From Mesotaenium endlicherianum (taxonomy: Eukaryota; Streptophyta; Zygnematophyceae; Zygnematales; Mesotaeniaceae): a DNA stretch of 64,000 bases. Shown piece by piece: positions 33,340 through 45,599 of the stretch. Location of the stretch: NCBI GenBank assembly GCA_009602735.1, contig WELA01013787.1:391874-455873 (forward strand). Reading direction: 5' to 3'. The notes under the pieces are model-generated. The model was not told where the DNA came from. It was given only the letters and a program-made list of their open reading frames with translations, and searched no databases. The translations under genes and the position numbers were made by a program. How positions within the stretch are numbered: position 1 is the stretch's first letter; every line of letters begins with the position of its first letter.

Positions 33340-35007
33340 ATTAGGAGGGAGATGTCCTTGAGGTCCTATACTCAGGGGAGCCAGACCTCCTCCTGTCTTG
33401 AGGTCTCCTGAAGCCTGGGGGATTCGCGTAGGGGCCCCGCGGAGAACGCAGTAAGTGGGCTGTTTCCTCCTGCACATTCTAGAATTGAAGGGAGGCAGCC
33501 TTCTCCTGGGCAGCCCTCAAACTGACAGGTACGTATACCGGCATCCCAGAAGGATGTTGCATGACATGAGCCAAGGGTACATGCCCTCTCTGCGAGGGAG
33601 ATGCCGGCAGGCCTCTGGCTATTTCTCTAGCAGCCCTCCTGTCTGCCCTGTCTGACTGGGTCTCCGTGCCGGGAGATGGGCTCTGTCCTATGGCAGTTCC
33701 CAGCCAAGTGATATCCTCCTCTTCAGCGAGTTGCTGCAGGGCCAACCCCGTCTTCTCCCTTACAGGGGATGTGGCAGGTGTCAGGATCACGGCGGGGCTA
33801 GTGTCCTCCTCCTCGCCTTCCTCCTCGTCTTCTTCTGACTCCTCCTCCTCTCCGTCCCCGGGTTCCTCTCAGACTTCTGGGGTCTCTTCTGTCAGCTGCT
33901 CCAGCTCTTCCCGAGAAAAAGAATATCCTACTGACCTTCCCCTTTTGGGTGCTGGTGGGGGCTGCTGAGTCCGGACCGCATAGAGGTCCTTTTCCCCCTG
34001 CTTACTTGCCCATTTGGCATAAGCGTGCTTCCCTTTGGAGAATGACTCTCGGGCCCTGCTTCTGTCCCCCTGCATCTCTTGGCTCATGCAGTCTCTGACT
34101 CCATCCAATCTTGGGTCCCAAGCCGCAATGTGAGGGGGCAATACTATGTTCCCCTTTAGGTCTGTCAAGAAATCCTCATCCGTCGCCCTGTCATTCTGCT
34201 GGTCCCTCATGTTGATGGTCATCCACCGCCAATCAGTGGGCTTTTGGAAGAAGGCAGGGTCTGTCCTTTTAAGAGTACAAGGGTACCAGTGCCCTGCAAA
34301 GTCCAGCGGACTGGTTTCCCTGGCCAAGAATTCCCAGCTCCTTCACTCCACCTATTATACATGGCCTTGAACCTGTTATGGGGTGTTGAGTCCTTAAAGC
34401 TGTTCGCGTCCATGGGGATCTTCCCGATGACCCTATCTTCCCCCCAGATACCAGGAAACAAGACAGCCCCTGCTTCGTTCACCTGGGCCATTGCCTTGGC
34501 CTCTCTGACCGTATATCCTACCATCCTGGCGTAATCGTGGTAGAGGAGGAGCCCCGTGCTGACCTCTATATACTTGTCAAAGTTTTCGGATGTCTCCCCT
34601 TCCCTCGGGAGGATGTCCTTCTGCGACTCACTGCGACTTCTCTGGGCATACTTGAAGGCCTCCTCCAGTAGATCAAAGCCCTTGCCCAGCACTGTGTAGC
34701 GGTAGCTGCTGATTCTCCTCTGTTCTTCTTCTTCAGCCTGCTGCTTCCGCCTCTCTTCAGCTTGCCTCTCCTCCTCTGCTTTTTTGGCCTCCTCTGCAGC
34801 GTTTTTGTCCATTTCTTCCTGCCTCAGTCTGGCCTGTTCCTCCTCCTCCTTCTTCTTCTGTGCCTCCCGCTGTTGTTGGAGTCGTTGTGATTCCCGAGCG
34901 GAGATGGAAGATGATTCGATGTCTCCACGGAATTGCAAGTATTTTGCATGTGCCTCTTCCGCCCTTCTCTTCCTCTTGAGTTCCGACTTTTGAGTCATCC
35001 TGCTCAA
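33340..35007 (-). other. Unknown ORF X, copy 1, between integrase and 3' LTR of element C
   Basis: I do not recognise this protein. It opens with a basic KRKRR patch and about 100 residues of charged coiled coil rich in E, K, R and Q. A compact region follows (YRYTVLGKGFDLLEEAFKYA, LLLYHDYARMVGYTVREAKA), then AAWDPRLDGVRDCMSQEM, a basic KGKHAYAKWASKQG stretch, and an acidic Ser/Glu/Pro-rich tail. A second, diverged copy lies at 41,400-42,640. It occupies the position where env-like genes sit in some LTR elements, but no signal peptide or membrane segment is visible. Confidence 0.55.
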
Positions 35008-35249
35008 TCATAAACACAATGCAGTTAGTGAAGTCATGATATTTTGCCGCTGATGAGTGCCCTTGATGAAGAGGAACGCGGTCGGGAGAGTTCCTAGTGT
35101 GGAATACCTGGTGTGAGTGAATAGAAGGGAAAATTGAGTTAGAGAGCAAGTGAGTGTGAGCGCAGGTTGAGTGTGTAATATTGTGATCAGAGAATACCAC
35201 TCCCTCCAACTTAATTTTAAAGGTGGGCTGCCTGTCACAACTGTCACTA

Positions 35250-36940
35250 ACTGTCACATCCCCCTCCAACTTATATGGAGACAAGACATCCTGTCACCTT
35301 CCCATGTCTACTGAAGGGACAGTTAGGGCGGTGCCTCAGCCGCCCGAAGGTGGAACCGCTTCAACGCCCCTTTGGCATTGGTCAGCTGGTCTTTAAACTC
35401 CCGAGTGTCCCCAGAGGCATCGTAACCTTTCCATCGAATGAGGTACTTCATGACATATTTAGACAATTGACGGACCGAGCGAGCGTCTAAAATCTCATCG
35501 ACCTCATATTCCTCAGGATCGCCGTCCCGGACAGCGGGGACCGGTCCCGGTTGGACAGGTAACCGAGTTGTGAACAGTGTATCACCTTTGATGTATGGTT
35601 CCAAGAAGGAGACATTAAAGACCGGGTGACCCTTGTAGTCCGCTGACATGTTCAGTTTGTAAGCATTCTGACCGACACGACGCACAACCGAATATGGACC
35701 GACCCAGACAAGGCCAAGCTTTTTCTTGACCACACCAGGGAGGTACAGGTGCTGAGAATGCAGTTTGACTAAATCGCCCTTAGAAAATGTCAGCTCCCGA
35801 CGGTGTTGATTAGCGTATTTTTGTTGGTTTTCTTGGGCTTTGTGCAGGTGTTGTTGGACTTCCGACAGTGTGTCAGCAAACTCCTGAGTTAACTGGAGGG
35901 AGACCGGATTGTCAATCCTTTCAGGGTCAGTTAAAGACTCCCCCAATACATCTAAAGGACACTTAGGGGCTCTACCCAGGCTGAGTTCAAACGGAGTCTT
36001 GCCCGTTGACGCGTGCAAAGCACTGTTGACCGCAAACTGAATTTGAGGCAACAGGTCATCCCAATTATCTTGTTATTGGTTAATATGTGCTCTCAGCACC
36101 TCCTGCAGAACTCGGTTAGTTCTTTCAGTCTGCCCATCAGTCTGAGGGTGGTTTGCTGTGCTGAGCAGCTGTTTGACTCCCATTAACTCCATTAAAGCTC
36201 TCCAGAACTTAGAGGTGAATTTTGAGTCTCTGTCTGAGATGATATTAGAAGGGAGCCCATGTTGGCATACTACATGGTTGTAGAACTGTCTCGCTGTTTC
36301 GAGTGCAGTTACTTTGACAGTTGTGGGGATAAAAATGACCATTTTTGTCAATTTATCCACGATTACCAGTATCGAATCATGCCCATTGGCAATTCTTGGT
36401 AGTGAGACCACCCAGTCCATGGATATAGTTTCCCAGCGTCCAGCTGGGATGGGCAGTGGTTGCAAGAGACCTCCGGGTGGTGTGTGCCGAGACTTGTTTC
36501 TCTGACACTGGTCACAGGACTGCACATATTTCAAGACCTCCCGGGGTAACCCCTCCCAATGATAATGGTTTGCAAGTTTGCCAACAGTTTTGGCCTGCCC
36601 CAAATGTCCACCCAGGAGACTGTCATGCGCTTGACTCAGTAAGAGAGACCTTATTTCCAAGTTATTAGGAATGACCAGCTTCAGCCTGCCTGAAGTGGTT
36701 TCAGTCACCCAAACCCCTCCCTTAAGCTTATACCCGAGTGCAGTAGCACGACACATACCAGTAGTGGGGCTGGGCTCAAATGTTGGGTCAGAAAGGTAGG
36801 CTTTCCTAAGTTGTTCAAGGAAGGACTTTTTCACCTTTAGTGAAATGAGTGCACATAGGACTTTATCTACAGCATGATGACTAAAGTTCCTTTCTTGCAA
36901 GTCAGGTCTTCTAGAGAGTGCATCACCAGGATTCAACTTC
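35250..36940 (-). other. Element C integrase and chromodomain
   Basis: HHCC finger (HDSLLGGHLGQAK, CDQCQRNKSRH), DDE core (SMDWVVSLP, SDRDSKFTS, HPQTDGQTERTNR), a C-terminal SH3-like stretch (FSKGDLVKLHSQHL) and a chromodomain (EYEVDEILDARS, KYLIRWKGYD). The chromodomain class suggests targeting to methylated histone H3 chromatin (family knowledge). Confidence 0.85.
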
Positions 36941-39900
36941 CTTGGTTTGTAGTCGATCTAGACTTGGAACTGCTCCAGCATCTGGCTCCAGCGGTTCTCC
37001 CTCCTCGACAGCTTGGACTTCTTCTGAAAGTGGGTCAGAGCTAGATGATCTGTAATCACCTTAAAGGCTTTACCATGTAAGTATGCTCTCCACTGTTTGA
37101 GTACATGAATGATAGCTAGCAGCTCTTTATCATGCACTGAGTAATTAATCTCCGCTGGATTAAATTTCATAGACTCATACAACACAGGATGCCACTCCTG
37201 CCGTACCTTACCATCCTTTGTGGTTTTGTCAGCAGGCTGCAACAAAATAGCACCCATGGCAAAATCAGAGGCATCAGTAACCACCTGCACCGGTTTGCTG
37301 GGGTCATACACGGCTAGCACTGGGGCAGAACAAAGGGCATCTTTAAGGGTCTGGAAGGCAGCCTGCTGCTCTTCCCCCCACACATACCCGATGTCTTTCT
37401 TAGTAAGGTCAGTCAGTTTACTGGCCTTTGTGGAATAATTCTCAATAAATCTCCTATAGTAGTTAGCCAACCCGAGGAAGGATCTAACTTCAGAGACAGA
37501 CTGTGGCGATAGCTAGTCCCTTATGGTCTGGACTTTCTTAGGATCCACACTGATGCCCTCTTTACTGACACGTGGCCTAAGAATTCAATACTTTCCTTAA
37601 AGAAATCACACTTGCTCATTTTAGCATATAACTGATTTCTTCTCAGAATGTTCATGACTGTCTTTAAGTGTTCAACGTGGTGAGTCTCATCTTTAGAGAA
37701 AATTAAAATATCATCCAGGAAAACTTGTACAAACTTATCCAAATAAGGCCTGACAATGTCATTCATAGCACCTATGAAGGTTGCAGGAGCATTTGTCAGT
37801 CCAAATGGCATCACGTTGAACTCAAAGTGTCCATAACGGGTGCGGAAGGCAGTCTTGTGTTCATCCTCCTCAGCAATTCTGATTTGATGATAACCACTCT
37901 TGAGATCTATCTTACTGAACACCTTAGCACCAGACAGGGTATCAAGCAAGTCCTCGATTCTGGGTAAAGCATACTTGTTCTTTACTGTAATTCTGTTCAG
38001 GGCTCTGTAATCCACACACATTCGCATACTGCCATCCTTTTTCTTAACAAATAGGATGGGTGCGCCGTAAGGTGATTTACTGGGAGAAATATAACCATTT
38101 TCCTCAAGCTCTGCAATCTGTGTTTTCAACTCCTCGCTCTCCACATAAGACAAGCCATAAGTGCGTTGCCAGGGTGGCTGACTCCCAGGTAATAAATCAA
38201 TCCTATGATCTACTTCTCTCTTAGGGGGTAGTCCTGGAGGCATATTAAACACATCCGTGTACTGAGCAACAATTTTTGCAGCAGTAGGGTGCTCCGGAGG
38301 GCTTACCTTTTTCTCAACCACTTCTTCAGGTTGAGGAGGTACCTCTCTTAGCAGCAGACAGAACATTCTGTCTTCCTTCTGGTTCCAGCTTTTGACGAAC
38401 TCCATTGCATTCAGCAACTTGCATCCTTCTAGAAGCCTCTTCTTTTCCTTCATTTGCCATCCACACAGGACAAGAGAAAGAGCACTGGTGGGTTTAGTCT
38501 GCCCATCACTGGCTCCTCTCACTTTAACTGTAGCTCTGCTCCAACACACTTCAGCTTGCTGTCTACTAAGCCAGGACGTACCTAGCACGAGATCATAAAA
38601 GCCAATGTTGAGTACTTCAAATGTAAGCGTTTCAGTTAGAACTGCAATGCCAGAACCTAACTGGACCTCAATAGGCTTGGTTGTAACTCCTCCCGAGATA
38701 CTTGAGGCATCTCCAAGGAATATTTTTCTATTCCTTAGGGTGACAGTAGGCAGCCTTAGCCGCTTAACTAAGTCCTCGTGGATAAAAGTATGTGACGCCC
38801 CTCCGTCAACAAATGCCCTCACCTTCCTACCTGCAATCATGCAATGCAGTAGGATAGGGGGGGCTGTCTTTTCCTGACTTTGGCATTGTTCTCCTGACTT
38901 AGCAAAGAAATGTTGGACATCAGGTGAAACAAGAGCATCCAGAGTGTGCACTCTCTGGATGTCTATATTGCTGATGGTCTCCTTTATTTGGTTGTCAGGC
39001 ATGCATAGTGAATCCAGTTCAGCAGGACCCATAATACCTGCTACGAGGGCAGCTAGTGACGACTCACTATCTCTAGCATCCTCACAGTCAGTAGACTGGA
39101 TTACTGACTGTTGCTGTCTTTTAAAGGCTGGTCTTTTCTCTCGACCTTCGGAAGGTGCTTGACTGGACACTGTTCTCTGTAGTGGCCCAACTGCTGACAA
39201 TGGTAGCAAATAGATTTTGATGTGGCTGGTCTCTCCTTAGTCCTACCACCACCTCTTCCATAGCCGCCTCAAGAGAAACCACCTCTACCTGTAGACTGTA
39301 TGGCATTATACTCATACCCATATCCATCACCCTGATCATCCTCAGCCTGGTCTTCTTCAATTGCATTGTAGGAACCGTGGGGCTTTTTGACAACCTTAGA
39401 CACCAAAGCATTACTCTGGCGCTTGTGATTGAACTGCTGCTGATCCCAGGCATCAGCATCCTGGATCAAGTCAGCCAGTTTCTCATACTTTTTCTCAGCA
39501 AAATGACCAGAGACCTCGGATTTCAAGCCATACCTGAAGTATGCTATCCTATACCGTTCTGGCAAATCTGGCTGCTTCATCATGTTCTCTTGGAACTTTT
39601 GAGCAAACTCAGCAACTGAAGTGGTCTGCTTCAGTGTCAGGGAGATCATCGCATAGATAGCTTTCTCCTGCTGGTTGATGACATCAAACTTCTCATGCAA
39701 CTTCTCGACAAACTCTCCCCACGTAGGGTCACCGAGTTGCCGAGCCTTACGCTCTCCTTTCCAGTAAAGCCACCAGTCTGCGGCACTGCCTTTCAGTAGC
39801 GCACCGGTGTGCCTGACCTTCTTGTGATCTTGCAGTTCTAGGTAGTTCTCCAGCCACTGCTCAACATCCGCAAGAAACTTGATCAGGTAATATTTTCTGT

Positions 39901-40613
39901 TTCCCTCAGGATCATAGTCCTGGGGAGGTTTCGGCTTGGGCTTACTAGGCCCTCGGCCACCACCACTAGTGGTTTGAGACCCTAGTTGGTCTCTGTCCCG
40001 CAGTAGAGACATTATGATTCTTTTGTCCTCCTGTTGGAACTGATACATGGTCGCCATTTGCGACTGCATTTGAACGAACAACGCTCCCAAGTCTACACTC
40101 TGGAGTGGTAGTCTAGCAAATGCAGCAGCACCATTGGCATCTACTCGCTGCGTAGTGTCCTCAACAGTCCCTCTCGCTCCTGCAGCAGCAATTCCTGCCG
40201 CATTCAGCCGGTCACGTATTTGACCTAGGGGTACATTGAGTTGTATAGCAGGAGGTGGGTTCAGAACATTGGCCCTTGATGCCATAAGTTCTTCAACAGT
40301 GCGCTCGTCAGCTGGCTGTCCTTCCCTCCTTTCTGTATCTTCAGCGGCCTTTGCTAATTGTTTAGCATCTAATATGGCTCTCTCCTCCTCAACTTGCTGT
40401 GCTGCGACTACGGCAATAGCAGCTGCCTCATCTGCAGCCTCTCTAGCTGCAGTATCTGCCACTGCTTCAGAATAGGTACGGGTTCCCGCTACATGGCTTT
40501 CCGCCTGGTTTTCGACATTCTTGTTATCCTGGTTCTCCATGTCTCGGGAGTTGCTAGTTTGAGACCTTGTCCTTACCATACAAAGAAGACTGTGATAACT
40601 GCTCCGATACCAC

Positions 40614-41332
40614 TGAAATGAATCGTCTTACCAAATAGGCGATTAATAATTAATAAAGATCTTTATATCAGCAAGTAATCCTTATGGATTTTCCGTTAAC
40701 TAATTAAACGGCAAAGGACAACACACTAGCAGTGAATAATACTCGTAAATCCACTGCGAGTAAACTAGCATTAATAATGCATTCAGTAAACTCATACATA
40801 AGCAAGGTTAGAAGACAGTGCGTATCAATGGCTTCTCGCCTTGGATTCAGTTCTCTCTCAGTCAGCTGTACAAGAGAGTTGGCCTCGTTTCCGAATGCCG
40901 AACTCGAGAGCAATGCCTAGCATATGTACATGGAATGAGTTTACTGTTCAACGGTCAGTGCGATGGCACCGCCTACCCGGGAGTTAACCACGTTGGTAGG
41001 ACCTCGGTTAACCAAATCCACTGCCATCTCCCATCATCCCGAATAGCCATCCATCATAGGGATGTCATCTGGCCATTCATCTAGCATATCGCACTTAGAT
41101 GCATATCAAGGCAATTCGCTGCTACCGAGTACGGAAGTCAGCTTGCTGTCAAAGAATGTGTCAGCAAGCTGACTTATATGGACTTTCAGCCTGCTGCTTT
41201 CGACTGAGTCAGCAAACTGATAATTATGTAAAGTCCAGCAGACTGACTATTAACTAAAGTTCAGCAGGCTGAACTTAATTTACTATTACATTTATATGAA
41301 TATTAAATCTACTAATATACTGATTCATTACA
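40614..41332 (-). repeat. 5' LTR of element C (719 bp)
   Basis: Ends in CATTTCA next to the primer-binding site on the minus strand. Its outer 66 bp occur a second time in tandem at 41,333-41,398. Confidence 0.9.
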
Positions 41333-41398
41333 GGCTGAACTTAATTTACTATTACATTTAAATGAATATTATATCTACTAAAATACTGATTCATTACA
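41333..41398 (-). repeat. 66-bp tandem copy of the element C LTR end
   Basis: Repeats the outermost 66 bp of the LTR (about 41,267-41,332), including the terminal ctgattcattaca, with a few differences. Either a local tandem duplication or the stub of another LTR. Confidence 0.75.
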
Positions 41399-41399
41399 G

Positions 41400-42640
41400 C
41401 AGGAGTCTGAGCTCTGGCAGGCCTAAATTGTGCTCCCGTGTCCCGTTCCTGTTCATCCTCATGCTCCTTGGAGACTACTGGTGTTGACTCTGTCATCCTG
41501 TCCAACTGGGCCCTTGGTAAAGATTAGGCAATTGACTTCCCCCTTCTAGCCTTGGGTGGGGGTTGCTGGGCTCTGACTGTGCTCAGGTCTTTCACCCCTT
41601 GCTTGCTTGCCCATTTGACATAAGCATGCTTACCCTTAGAGAAAGAGTGCCAGGCTTTGCTCTTCTCCTTCTTCATGTCTTCACTCATGCATATCCTCAG
41701 CCCATCCAATCTAGGGTCCCAGGGTGCAATGTGAAGAGGCAAAGAGATCGTGCCGTCCAACATTTGGTCAAAGTCATTTTCCACAACTCTGTCAGTCTCC
41801 TTATCATCAATGTTCATGGTCATCCAGCGTCGCTTCGTAGGTTGCTTAAAGAAAGCAGGGTCTGTCCTCTTCAGTGTGCAGGAATACTAGTGGGTTGAGA
41901 ACAATTGATGACTCGTCTCCCTGGCCAGGAATTTCCAACTTCTCCTCTCCACCTCATTGTACATTGGCTTGAACCTGTGGTGGGGTGTTACATCTCTAAA
42001 GCTATCCGATAGCATGCAAATCATCCCGATGACTCTGTGAGTTCCTACTATCCCTGGTACAGGCACGGATAGATCTTCTGCTTGGATGGTCAGGGCCTTG
42101 GCTTCCTTGACAGTATACCCCACCATCTTGATATAGTCATCGTATAAAAGAAGTCCACTATGCACCTCAATACACTTGTCCACAGCTCCCCCCCCTTCTC
42201 TCAGCAGAATTGCCCACTAATAGGGTGCTCTGCTCTCTTGGGCATACTTCAGTGCCTCCTGCAGATGGTCAAATTTCTTGCCTAGTATTGTGTAACGATA
42301 GCTTTTCAGCTGCTTCCGTTGTTCTTTCTCTACCTTCTTTAGCTTCTCCTCTTCAACCTTCTTGTCCTCCTTGACTATTCGCAGTTTGGCCTCCTCAGCT
42401 TTTCTATCAACCTCCAGCTGCCTGAGTATGTCCTGAACCTCCTTCCTGGCCCTTTTTTCATCTTCCTTGTTCTTCTCAGCCTCTCTGTTGAGTCGTCGAT
42501 GGTCTACTTTTCTTGCTGAGAGCGAGGTTGCTTCAACGCCACCCTGGAATTCCTGGTACTAATATTGAGCCTCCTTGGCCTTTCTCTTTCTCTTGAGCTC
42601 GTACTTTTGTTTGGTCACCCTGCTGATATAACCTATGTCT
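41400..42640 (-). other. Unknown ORF X, copy 2, next to the element C 5' LTR
   Basis: A diverged, more broken copy of ORF X. It has the same Lys/Glu-rich coiled-coil start and shares VGYTVKEAKAL, APWDPRLDGLRICMSEDM and SFSKGKHAYVKWASKQG with copy 1. It ends against the LTR end of element C, in the same orientation and order (X then LTR) as copy 1. It is therefore probably the 3' part of another element of the C family. Confidence 0.55.
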
Positions 42641-43200
42641 TTTGCTCTCTGCCCTTTGCTCCTCATGTCTTCAATTGTGTTCTCAAAGAATTGGAGAAAG
42701 ATGGAGAAGTGTAGGAATTAGTAGTGTTCTCTTCTTAGATGATTTTTTAATCTGCTGCAAATCAACAACCATCCACAATGAACACAAACACATTATCATC
42801 CAGGGCTTCTAGTCTGCTCAATTCATAGTAACCCAGAAAGTTGTACTAGATCAAACTTAGGTTTTGAATTTCTTGGGAGTCATTATAAACTTTAGAGACA
42901 TGCACATTCACATAGATGAACAAAGAAAATAAAAACTTATGCAGAGTTTACACACCCAAACATGCCCTACAAAGCAATAGATGTTAAGAGTGAAGAAAAG
43001 AGGCTATAGCCTCTGTAGCTGGGCAGATAGTGTCCATGAGAGTGGCTTTTGGAGTTGTAACTGCGCTTTTTTCCAAAGCCTTATTTGAGTGAATGGCAGG
43101 TAGGCAGGAGTGGTCCTCTACAGTCTCTCTCTTGCCTCAAGGTCTGGATGAGATAATTTTTTTTTCTATGTTGACAAATTTAATGGGGCTCCTTCGAGGA
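42640..43200. other. Spacer between ORF X copy 2 and the DIRS-like remnant
   Basis: AT-rich, no coding signature seen on either strand. Confidence 0.4.
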
Positions 43201-45200
43201 CTATAATTACTCAAGATTTCTTGCTCCAGGTAGTCTTCTTCACAGGTTGCTGGGCTGCTCACTTGAAGCACTTAGGTGCCAATCAACAGTGGGAGCTAAC
43301 AGCTCCTGTGAGCCAGCAAGGCAAACATACCCAAAGCTCCCAGCCCAATGTAAGCAATAGCATCTACAGCACACATCACTGCAGGAACCCACGTTCTCCT
43401 AAGAACTTACAACTGAAATCTGAACAAGGTACTGAAGGTAGGAGGTCACAGGTCTGCTCAAGTTTCTGCAACTTGCAGGGAGTTATTCTCTTTAACTATT
43501 GCCCACCACATTGCACTACAAGTACAATCTGTAGAAGACAAGTCCATCATCATTCAGTCACATTCCCTAGACATAGATAATTTCACATTAGTTCAGAAGT
43601 CTTTCTCTATTCTCCAGGACAGGTGGGGGCCTCATGCCGTAGATAGGTTTTCCTCCCCTCATAATAACCATGGCAATAGATGTATCCATCTGCAAATACT
43701 TTGAATGCATTCACTGAGAACTGGGCTAAGGAGAACAATTTCTGCTTTCCCCCACCTTAGCTCACATTTGAGGTGATACAACATACTTTGATATGTGAGG
43801 CTTCTTGTACTTTAGTGATTCCTCTATGGCAAGCAGCTAGCTGGTGGGCAAGACTGCTGAGTAGCCCTCAGCACTCGGCCCCTTTTGTCACTGACTATTT
43901 GTATCTCGGATACAGTGCCGAGGTGCCTAGACCAGGATGGAACAAGAAAGCCTTTGGAGGTGAAGGCATTCCTCTATGCTTCATGCTGGCTCTGAAGATC
44001 AATAGCACTCTGAGTGAGCAAAAGCTTGGGCTGCTGGCAGCTTAAAGATGGCCTTCCTGATGGTGGCCCCTTCTCCTCTCAGAACTTACAACACCCACTG
44101 GAAGCGCTTCCAGGAATGGTGTACTCTCATGAAGGTATCTGATCTACAAGCTTCAGTCTCCACTATCAGTTTATATTTGTTGCACTTGCTGCAGGAAGAA
44201 GTCATTGTCGCCATTTTCAATCTTTCTACAGCAATCATATATTGTATGCATAACTTGCTGAACCTACCCAGCCCCACAGACTCCACTCCTGTCAGGAACC
44301 GTAAGACAACAGTTGAGAAAATATTCCCCAGACCTCAGCAAGCCAAGGCTTCTCTAGCACCAGTAAAGCTTACAAAAATACTACAATTATATGCCCGACC
44401 ATGAAGGCAGCTTGCCTTCTGTTCATGTATAGTGCTGCACTTAGATAATATGATTTACAACTCAACGCACTTGGGCCTCCTTGCATGCCACACAGAAAGT
44501 CTGGTGTCCAGTCAACATGTTTTGCAGGCTATTAGCTGAGAGCCCAGAGTATGAGACAGCTGGGCCTCTCATTAAGGAGCTGGCTCATTAAGGAGCTGAA
44601 TGTAGCAGGGAGACCATTTGGGAAAGTGGGAGACCATTTGGGAAAGTAGTATCCTATGTTACAGTGTATCAGTGGTGCAAGAAGTGCTTTGAGAGTGTAG
44701 GTTTAGATACCAAATTGTTTAGCACCCATTTCCTCAGAAAATGAGTAGCCTCAGCAGCTGCAAACATGGAGATTCCTGATGACTATCACCCAAGCCTTAG
44801 GTAGATGGAAGTCTCAGGGAGGTAGAGAACCTTACATTGTTAACACAAAACACTAGGCAGCTCAGAAAGTAGCACCTCCAAATAGTTTAGAACAGGCATC
44901 TTACACACAATATTAGCTCCTACTGGCATTCCTCAAGACAAGGAGTAAAAAGTAGCGCTTGATCATTCTGCATCTGCTTGCTGGACTGACTGATGCTCAA
45001 TCTTGCCTCTTCTGTTTGCTGATTATGCTTCAACCCTTGACTAAGCTGAATCTGGGCTTGAATAAACTCTTCTCTGTTTTTTTCTAGCTTACTCCTAGAT
45101 ATTAGCTATCTTGCACTTGAACTCTATCCCCTAAACTGATTAAATGTGCCCAATTCTCTCATTACATCTCTCTTCATTATTATTCTTTTTTAACTTTAAT
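43200..45200 (+). mobile_element. DIRS-like tyrosine-recombinase retroelement remnant
   Basis: At about 43,640-43,870 the plus strand carries the stretch that follows RNase H in DIRS elements (VDRFSSPHNNH, then PP and TLVIPLWQAASWW). At about 44,050-44,400 it enters a tyrosine recombinase N-terminal domain (SPLRTYNTHWKRFQEWC, STISLYLLHLLQE, PRPQQAKASLAPVKLTKIL). At about 44,730-44,790 a recombinase C-terminal HxLR-like box (FSTHFLRK, AAANMEIPDD) is recognisable. No reverse transcriptase or terminal repeats were found. It is heavily broken. A Crypton-type origin is less likely because of the DIRS-type segment before the recombinase. Confidence 0.6.
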
Positions 45201-45254
45201 CTTAAGTATTCTCTATCGTGAAATATTCAGTACATTCAAATGGGAGTTGCTATA

Positions 45255-45590
45255 CAAAATTTGACCGCTACGCGGAAATCTCACGAAGCGTTTCAACTCC
45301 ACTCGTAGTCGGGAATTTTGCGTTGCGAATTAAGTACTATAGGTACGCGGAAATAAGGCTGCACGTATCATACTCGGGTACATTGAAATGACATCCTCTG
45401 TGCAAGGTTCCACTGGTACACGGAAATTACGCAAAGCGTTTCAACTCTACTGGTACTATGAAAGTCCGCAGTGGGTACCAAGTTCCATCGGTACGCGGAA
45501 ATATATTTCTGATGTACATCCCAGCATCCGAAAGTGGTACGCAAACTACACCCAACGCACCACGCTCTACTTGTAAACAGAAATAAGTAC
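45255..45590. repeat. Decayed tandem array with a period of about 37 bp
   Basis: Variants of GGTACGCGGAAAT recur near 45267, 45342, 45377, 45415, 45452, 45490, 45536 and 45571, a spacing of about 37 bp. Two units share the longer phrase CGAAGCGTTTCAACTC or GCAAAGCGTTTCAACTC. No coding potential. It may be a degenerate satellite or the sub-terminal repeats of a lost transposon. Confidence 0.6.
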
Positions 45591-45599
45591 GACCTTGTC

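Larger units (their letters stand above)
32537..41332 (-). mobile_element. Ty3/Gypsy chromodomain element C with extra ORF X
   Basis: LTRs 40614-41332 (5') and 32537-33255 (3') are both 719 bp, run TGTAATGAATC to GATTCATTTCA, and differ by roughly 6-8% by eye. The primer site TGGTATCGGAGC is at 40612-40601 on the minus strand. Parts: gag 40,579-39,270 with a [14 protein letters not shown] knuckle just after; protease about 38,870-38,560 ([14 protein letters not shown]); RT about 38,200-37,560 (FLDDIL); RNase H about 37,360-37,000; integrase about 36,900-36,000; chromodomain about 35,560-35,360 (KYLIRWKGYDASGD). Then comes the unknown ORF X, about 35,010-33,340, before a purine tract and the 3' LTR. 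No matching target duplication was seen. It is broken in several places. Confidence 0.88.

Noticed and set aside
44086-44286. Minus-strand frame over the tyrosine recombinase
   Set aside because: The recombinase motifs are on the plus strand; this frame has none.
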